Position numbers and translations under genes: made by a program. From NCBI GenBank assembly GCA_009784335.1, contig WRBX01000020.1, positions 1-8,494 of the forward strand: a DNA stretch of 8,494 bases, given 5' to 3'. Shown here piece after piece: positions 8,465-8,494 of this stretch; within the stretch, counting starts at the first letter, position 1; the number at the start of each line of letters is the position of its first letter. Below the pieces are notes generated by a model. It was not told the DNA's origin and did not search any database. It saw nothing but the letters and a program-made list of their open reading frames with translations. The stretch is from Oscillospiraceae bacterium (GTDB taxonomy: Bacteria > Bacillota_A > Clostridia > Monoglobales > WRBX01).

Positions 8465-8494
8465 CGTAGGGGCGGGCGTCCTCGACCGCCCGCA
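8465..8494. repeat. Second GTAGGGG hairpin module, cut by the window end
   Basis: CGTAGGGG recurs at 8465-8472, 77 nt after the first copy. It is followed by a perfect hairpin of GCGGGCG (8472-8478) and CGCCCGC (8487-8493) with loop TCCTCGAC. The 23-nt linker before it (8442-8464) starts GAATTTGG. The closing CCCCTAC expected by analogy would lie outside the window. Confidence 0.6.

Noticed and set aside
8345..8494. CRISPR array
   Set aside because: The 7-bp units are contiguous without spacers, and the GC-rich part is inverted hairpins, not direct repeats with unique spacers.

Overview
The window carries the genes for the two large subunits of bacterial RNA polymerase, rpoB (beta) and rpoC (beta-prime), on the + strand. 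A small AT-rich gene of unknown function lies between them. The organism looks like a Gram-positive anaerobe of the Clostridia, possibly Oscillospiraceae-like. Beta-prime is 1185 residues with no large insertion in its trigger loop. Its N-terminus reads like clostridial sequences ([32 protein letters not shown] in three overlapping pieces: [32 protein letters not shown]). The Shine-Dalgarno sites are strong purine-rich ones, and the promoter is TTGACA type preceded by A and T tracts. The genus cannot be named from this.

Layout. Positions 1-36 hold the first 12 codons of a divergent minus-strand gene. Positions 37-580 (544 bp) have no convincing gene. They hold two near-copies of an A-tract/T-tract/TTGACA box, a long hairpin between them, the likely rpoB promoter, and a leader of about 320 nt. 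The leader contains two hairpins and a 128-132 bp inverted-repeat element made of 7-bp units. rpoB runs 581-4342, the small gene 4360-4749 and rpoC 4790-8347. A second heptad array starts in the rpoC stop codon and passes into a very GC-rich cluster of hairpins that continues past the window end.

How they work together. Beta and beta-prime form the two halves of the catalytic cleft. The Rif-pocket residues, catalytic lysines, metal-binding NADFDGDQM loop, both zinc sites, bridge helix and trigger loop are all intact, so this is a functional core enzyme. The three genes share a direction, have gaps of 17 and 40 nt and each has its own Shine-Dalgarno site, so they are probably co-transcribed. 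The small gene is about 33% G+C by hand count, whereas the rpo genes are close to half G+C. It also uses different arginine codons and looks like a late arrival in an otherwise nearly invariant gene pair.

Most interesting. The leader element and the post-rpoC element share one plan: a 7-bp tandem array with a stop triplet in nearly every unit, then a GTAG...CTAC hairpin, then CGAATTT or CCGAATTT. They appear to be two members of one intergenic repeat family, one sitting just before the rpoB ribosome-binding site and one using its first unit as the rpoC stop codon.
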